Shown: positions 60,330 through 64,000 of the stretch, one piece after another | Position numbering within the stretch: position 1 is the first letter of the stretch | How the letters are laid out: every line of letters begins with the position of its first letter | NCBI GenBank assembly: GCA_021442155.1 | Contig: CM038215.1 | Coordinates: 213,460,982-213,524,981, forward strand | DNA length: 64,000 nt | DNA from: Cymbidium sinense | Taxonomy: Eukaryota > Streptophyta > Magnoliopsida > Asparagales > Orchidaceae | Direction: 5' to 3' | Position numbers and translations under genes: made by a program | Notes under the pieces: model-generated | Seen by the model: only the letters and a program-made list of their open reading frames with translations | What the model was told of the DNA's origin: nothing | Databases searched by the model: none

Positions 60330-61460
60330 TTTAGCGGTGTCTCACACCTTTACACTTTCTTGGCGTGGTGGGCGAATCTCATCGGCATGCGAGGAGGAGG
60401 TTGTAAACTTTGATCAGCGAGATAAGATTCGGTAAAATTCATCTTATACTCTTGCATATGTGATATCTTGTTGCAAATCTTTATCTTGTCAGTTTATAGC
60501 GGTGTCTCGAGACTCATGCGCCTTTCTTGGCGTGGGTGACTTCGATCTCGAAACCATGAGAGGCCGGAGGCTGTAACTTTGATAAGCGTACAGATGTAAA
60601 ATTCATATCTCTTGCATATTAACGAAATATCTTCTTATAAGTGCCGTTAGCGTTGTTAAATCTTAAACTTTATGATAAATACTGTTGTTGTTCCGGCGTG
60701 GCGGAAATCATGATATAAGTACTTGCTCCGTTGTTCCAACGTGGCGAAATCTTATCAAAGTTTGTGGTGTCTCCGACACCACATACATGCCTTTCTTGGC
60801 GTGGTGGTCAGTCACCGTGCAGAGGGGAGGCTGTTGTAAACTTTGATAAAATAATTGAAGCGTTGATAATTGCTCACGTTATTTATGCAATCTGTCGTAT
60901 CACTACGCTTCTTTATGGTGGCGAATAAATTTCGACACACCATGCCTTTCTTGGCGTGGTGGGCTGTCTCGGCGACCCGCATGTGGGGATGGCCGGAGGT
61001 TGTAAATTTTGGTAACATAAATGTAAAATTTCCAGTGTTTGAAAAGGAAGGTATGCTATAATTATTAATCTTGGTTTAATGAATCTTGAATCTTTCTATA
61101 TCATCATGCGATATCAAATCTTTCTTTTCTTATCTTTAATTTCTTTTGATTGGAAAGATTGATGTTTGCAATTCTCCTTACATCTAACTGTGATCAGTGT
61201 GGAATAGACATATATGAAATGAAACTTGCATGTGTGATATCTTTTATGAAATCTTTATAAAGTTTCGTGTCTCCGACACCATACTTTCTTGGCGTGGTGA
61301 ACTCGATCATGGCGATGGGAGATTTGTACGATGCGGAATAAGGCTGGGGAAAATCTGTTATGTTATCGCTTCTTCTTGCGTGGTGGGCAAATAAATTTTC
61401 GTAGGGTGTCTCACGACACTGCATACTTTCTTGGCGTGGTGGGAAACTGTCTCCCAGTAC
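60330..61460 (+). repeat. Composite hairpin array in LTR copy C
   Basis: Two perfect inverted repeats recur side by side: GGTGTCTCCGACACC (6-bp stem, TCC loop) and CACGCCTTTCTTGGCGTG or its CATGCCTTTCTTGGCGTG variant. TTTCTTGGCGTGGTGG-type copies lie near 60,357, 60,517, 60,790, 60,948, 61,285 and 61,428. GTTGTTCCAACGTGGCG occurs near 60,731 and a decayed copy near 60,685. Spacers carry TTGTAAACTTTGATAA and TGGGGATGGC blocks. Confidence 0.8.
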
Positions 61461-62226
61461 ATGTGGGGATGGCGTCAGGGAAAATTTTGATAAATAAAAA
61501 TGTGAAATGTCTAAGTGTTTGAAAAGGGAAGGTGCATATGATTATTCATGTTTATCATTAAATAAATCTTATATGATTATCTTACGCATCTTGGAGTTCT
61601 TTGAATCTTCATTATACAATTCTCATTTAAAGTTCAAATTCATTTTCTAGTGGTGATTATCTTATATGAATGGGTGAGAAATGAAAATGTGACCTATATG
61701 GAAAGATCTGAGTAAATGTCATATATCGTTTAGAAAATAAATGGCGAGAGCATGCTAAAATCTTAAGTGAAATGATTGATTATGCGTATTCAAAGTGTTA
61801 TCTCATTTTATTGGTTTGAATGCTTTTTAATAAATATGAAATATGACTTTATGAAGCATATTCTGCTTATTTGATTAAATCAATCTGGAAAGAATCAAAT
61901 TCAAACTCAACAAAATGCATGCTTGATTTGTTAAAAGAGAGGACATATGCTTGATACATGATAAGTGGTGCAAATAATCATACCATTTAAAACATCTGAT
62001 CCTTAGTTTGCGATGTGTATTACGTCTTATGAACAAACTCTCACGTACATGCGAAATTACATGAAAGAGTCGATCTATATAGATAAATCATACTCTTGAT
62101 GAATAGTAAAAGAAATCGACTCATGTCTTTATAATTGTAGAATTACTGACATTCATGATAAACATTTGAAATGGTATTCATATTATGTCATCTTACATCA
62201 TCCGGTTTGGTCTTGGGGCGTTAAGT

Positions 62227-63020
62227 TAACAAAAAAATCTAATGATCTTGTGTAAATCTTGAAGTTAGTCATGAAATGGTAAGATAAATCATGATCATTT
62301 GTTAATGTATTTTTTGCAAGTTCAATCTCAAGAAAATCTCAGATCTACGTATAATAGAGTTGGAGTTTGGAGAATGATTGATCTTGAATATTAATCTAAT
62401 CTAATCTTGAGAAAATAGTCGAGTTTAATCATATCGGTTTGTTTTGAGCGTAATTAAAACCAAAATCAGATATTAAAACTTCGCTTGCATTCTGATCAGT
62501 CAAATCTGAAAAAGAACATATCTTTATCTTGGGTTTGTCTTGAGCGAATTAAAAAAAAAATGTATTAACCAAAACATTACCTTTTACATTTAGATATTTA
62601 ATGTCAATGATTTAAGAGCATCTTTTGTATGTATGTTGAAGTGTTAAACAATAGGGACGTGAAGTTAGGTATAAAACAAAAAACGATGTTACATCTTAGT
62701 TTGGTCTTGGGGATCAGGTTAACAAAACTCAAAATCAAATTTGGTCAGCTTGACTTAGATTAATGTATACAATTCAAAGAAACAATGTCAGTATGCGTGT
62801 TGGGTAAATATTAAGTCAATCTGAAGAGCAGAATCTTCTGTCTTCGGTTTGGTCTTGGGGCCGTTAAAAACTCAAAATCAAAATTTGACATCGAAAACAT
62901 TAGGCATCTTAATGTCCGTACAATTTTCAAAAGAAACGATATCCTTTATGTGTTGGAGTAATTACTAAGTCAAATATAAAGAATAGATCTTATAATCGGT
63001 TTGGTCTTGGTTTTATCAAA
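62227..63020 (+). repeat. Irregular tandem array around GGTTTGGTCTTGGGG in LTR copy C
   Basis: GGTTTGGTCTTGGGG followed by GTTAACAAAACTCAAAATC, in variants, recurs near 62,210, 62,440, 62,530, 62,700, 62,850 and 63,000. It is the counterpart of the series in copy B at 46,730-47,545, but with a different sequence ahead of the GTTAACAAAA core (TTGGTCTTGGGG against TTTCTGACCGTCCC). Confidence 0.7.
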
Positions 63021-64000
63021 ACCAAAATGTGATATTATAAGAATTAATAATATCGAGAATAATTATGTAATAGATATGAATCAGTATCAAAATTCAATCA
63101 CCGAGGAAGAAAAGTCTAGCCGTCATACATGTTGGCCAGAGTGGAGGTTTTGAAGGATTATACTTGAGATAATAGGCCGTCTCAGCAAAATCGACATAGT
63201 TGACATCGATTGTTATTAGATTGAAGGTAATTATAATTAAAATTTGATGATAAATGATCGTATATTCAAATCTAAAATCAATCGTAAAATGATCAAAATT
63301 CAAAGAAATACAAAATATAAATAAAACAAAAAAATGAATTATTTAAATTAAAACTTAAAAAATAAACAATCCTCGTAATTGTTTGTCTTGGTGATTAAGA
63401 AAACTTTCCTAGCGATGTCAAATCAAAATCATGTATTTTCACACTCAAATATTCTAGCGTGGATGGCGTGTCCTCTGTCCGCGTGGTTTTCTTGCGATAT
63501 GACACCAAATAAATGGTTATGACGCGACCGGCCATTGGTTGTGATATGCACTAAATTACGGTCTTTGCGACCAGTATGTTCACGGCACTTTCTCTTTGGC
63601 GTGAAATGTAGAATATTTGGTTGGACAAAAAAACTATGTTAAAAGGTTGACTTATATTTGTCCCCAGACAAACTCCCCTTCTGAGGGCGCGGGCGTAACG
63701 TATGTTCTTGTGAGGATCGCCCGGTCGGGTTGGTCATACCTCCTCATTAGCGGACCGGGGATCGCGGCGGGATACCATGGGATCTTGATCAGGGCGTCAT
63801 CGTTCCCCACAAAAGTTTTAAGTTAAAATAATAAATTTTAAGTTAAAAGCTCATTTGCAATTATACTGTTCTTTCGCTTCGTTGACTAGCTTAATCGAAA
63901 GTCTTTCTCTCGGTATTGGGAGTGTATAGAGAACTGCTTGTTATAGAAACAAAACCGAGATATAAAAGTTCACTAAATGAAGCGAAATCTCTGGTAGTGT

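Larger units (their letters stand above)
43013..64000 (+). mobile_element. Giant Tat/Ogre-type Ty3/gypsy retrotransposon, runs off the window
   Basis: Two collinear LTRs flank an interior with Gag, protease, reverse transcriptase, two RNase H regions and integrase in that order, then a tandem-repeat-rich 3' zone. LTRs over 5 kb, a second RNase H between the first and integrase, and 3' tandem repeats are together the hallmark of the plant Tat/Ogre clade. Length is at least 21 kb. The 5' LTR starts near 43,013 (TATTGACTTAC, a damaged TGTTGACC). The 3' LTR starts near 58,517 and its end is outside. All proteins are broken by indels. Confidence 0.88.
58517..64000 (+). repeat. 3' LTR of the giant element (copy C), truncated by the window end
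   Basis: Begins TGTTGGGGGACC, then AAATTAAATAAATGA and ATAGAGGTTAAAT as in copy B. It shares the CT-rich leader (59,080-59,400), GGGATGATGTATGGCC (59,499 and 59,570), the hairpin array (60,330-61,460), the GTTAACAAAACTC series (62,227-63,015) and CATGGGATCTTGATC (63,776). The LTR end, which would give the target duplication, is outside. Confidence 0.85.

Overview
This is a window of plant nuclear DNA, most likely from a flowering plant with a repeat-rich genome. It is AT-rich and consists largely of LTR retrotransposons. The only host gene seen is three internal exons of a 4-coumarate:CoA ligase-like (4CL-like) gene on the + strand, with canonical GT-AG introns. I cannot assign a species. All calls were made by eye from the sequence, without alignment software.

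Left part (1-12,215): AT-rich sequence with no gene; a decayed LTR fragment of the large family described below (about 1,280-1,870); two degenerate tandem-repeat arrays (2,465-2,620 and 2,639-3,235); a truncated LTR of another family (3,735-4,521); then a complete but heavily damaged Ty3/gypsy element on the - strand (4,610-12,210), bounded by the target duplication CTTCT. After a 1.7 kb interval comes a second element of the same lineage on the + strand (13,894-21,832), bounded by TTCTT. It has two 1.86 kb LTRs, a tRNA-Met-type primer site, a polypurine tract, gag-pol remnants and a C-terminal chromodomain-like segment (Tekay/Del-like chromovirus).

Middle part (22,350-41,289): the 4CL-like exons lie at 22,350-22,495, 22,719-22,786 and 41,187-41,289. 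They join in one open frame across a 223 bp intron and an 18.4 kb intron. The large intron holds a pair of old direct repeats (24.05-24.56 and 32.95-33.56 kb), an old copy of a roughly 5.9 kb LTR (26.6-32.5 kb), a LINE reverse-transcriptase remnant (34.07-34.93 kb), a solo LTR on the - strand (37,414-39,467), and the 5' half of a Ty1/copia element on the - strand (39.49-41.08 kb). The first 4CL exons and the last one are not found in the window, so an intact gene would have to exceed 41 kb.

Right part (about 43,013 to the window end): one giant Ty3/gypsy element of the Tat/Ogre type on the + strand. It has a 5' LTR of about 5.7 kb, gag, protease, reverse transcriptase, two RNase H regions, integrase, a 3' untranslated zone with two different tandem-repeat arrays, and a 3' LTR that runs off the window. 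The LTRs carry unusual arrays of short perfect hairpins. Every pol frame is broken by many small indels while CpG sites and short protein motifs are well kept. That pattern looks at least partly like consensus or assembly error in repeats, and it is flagged in the findings.
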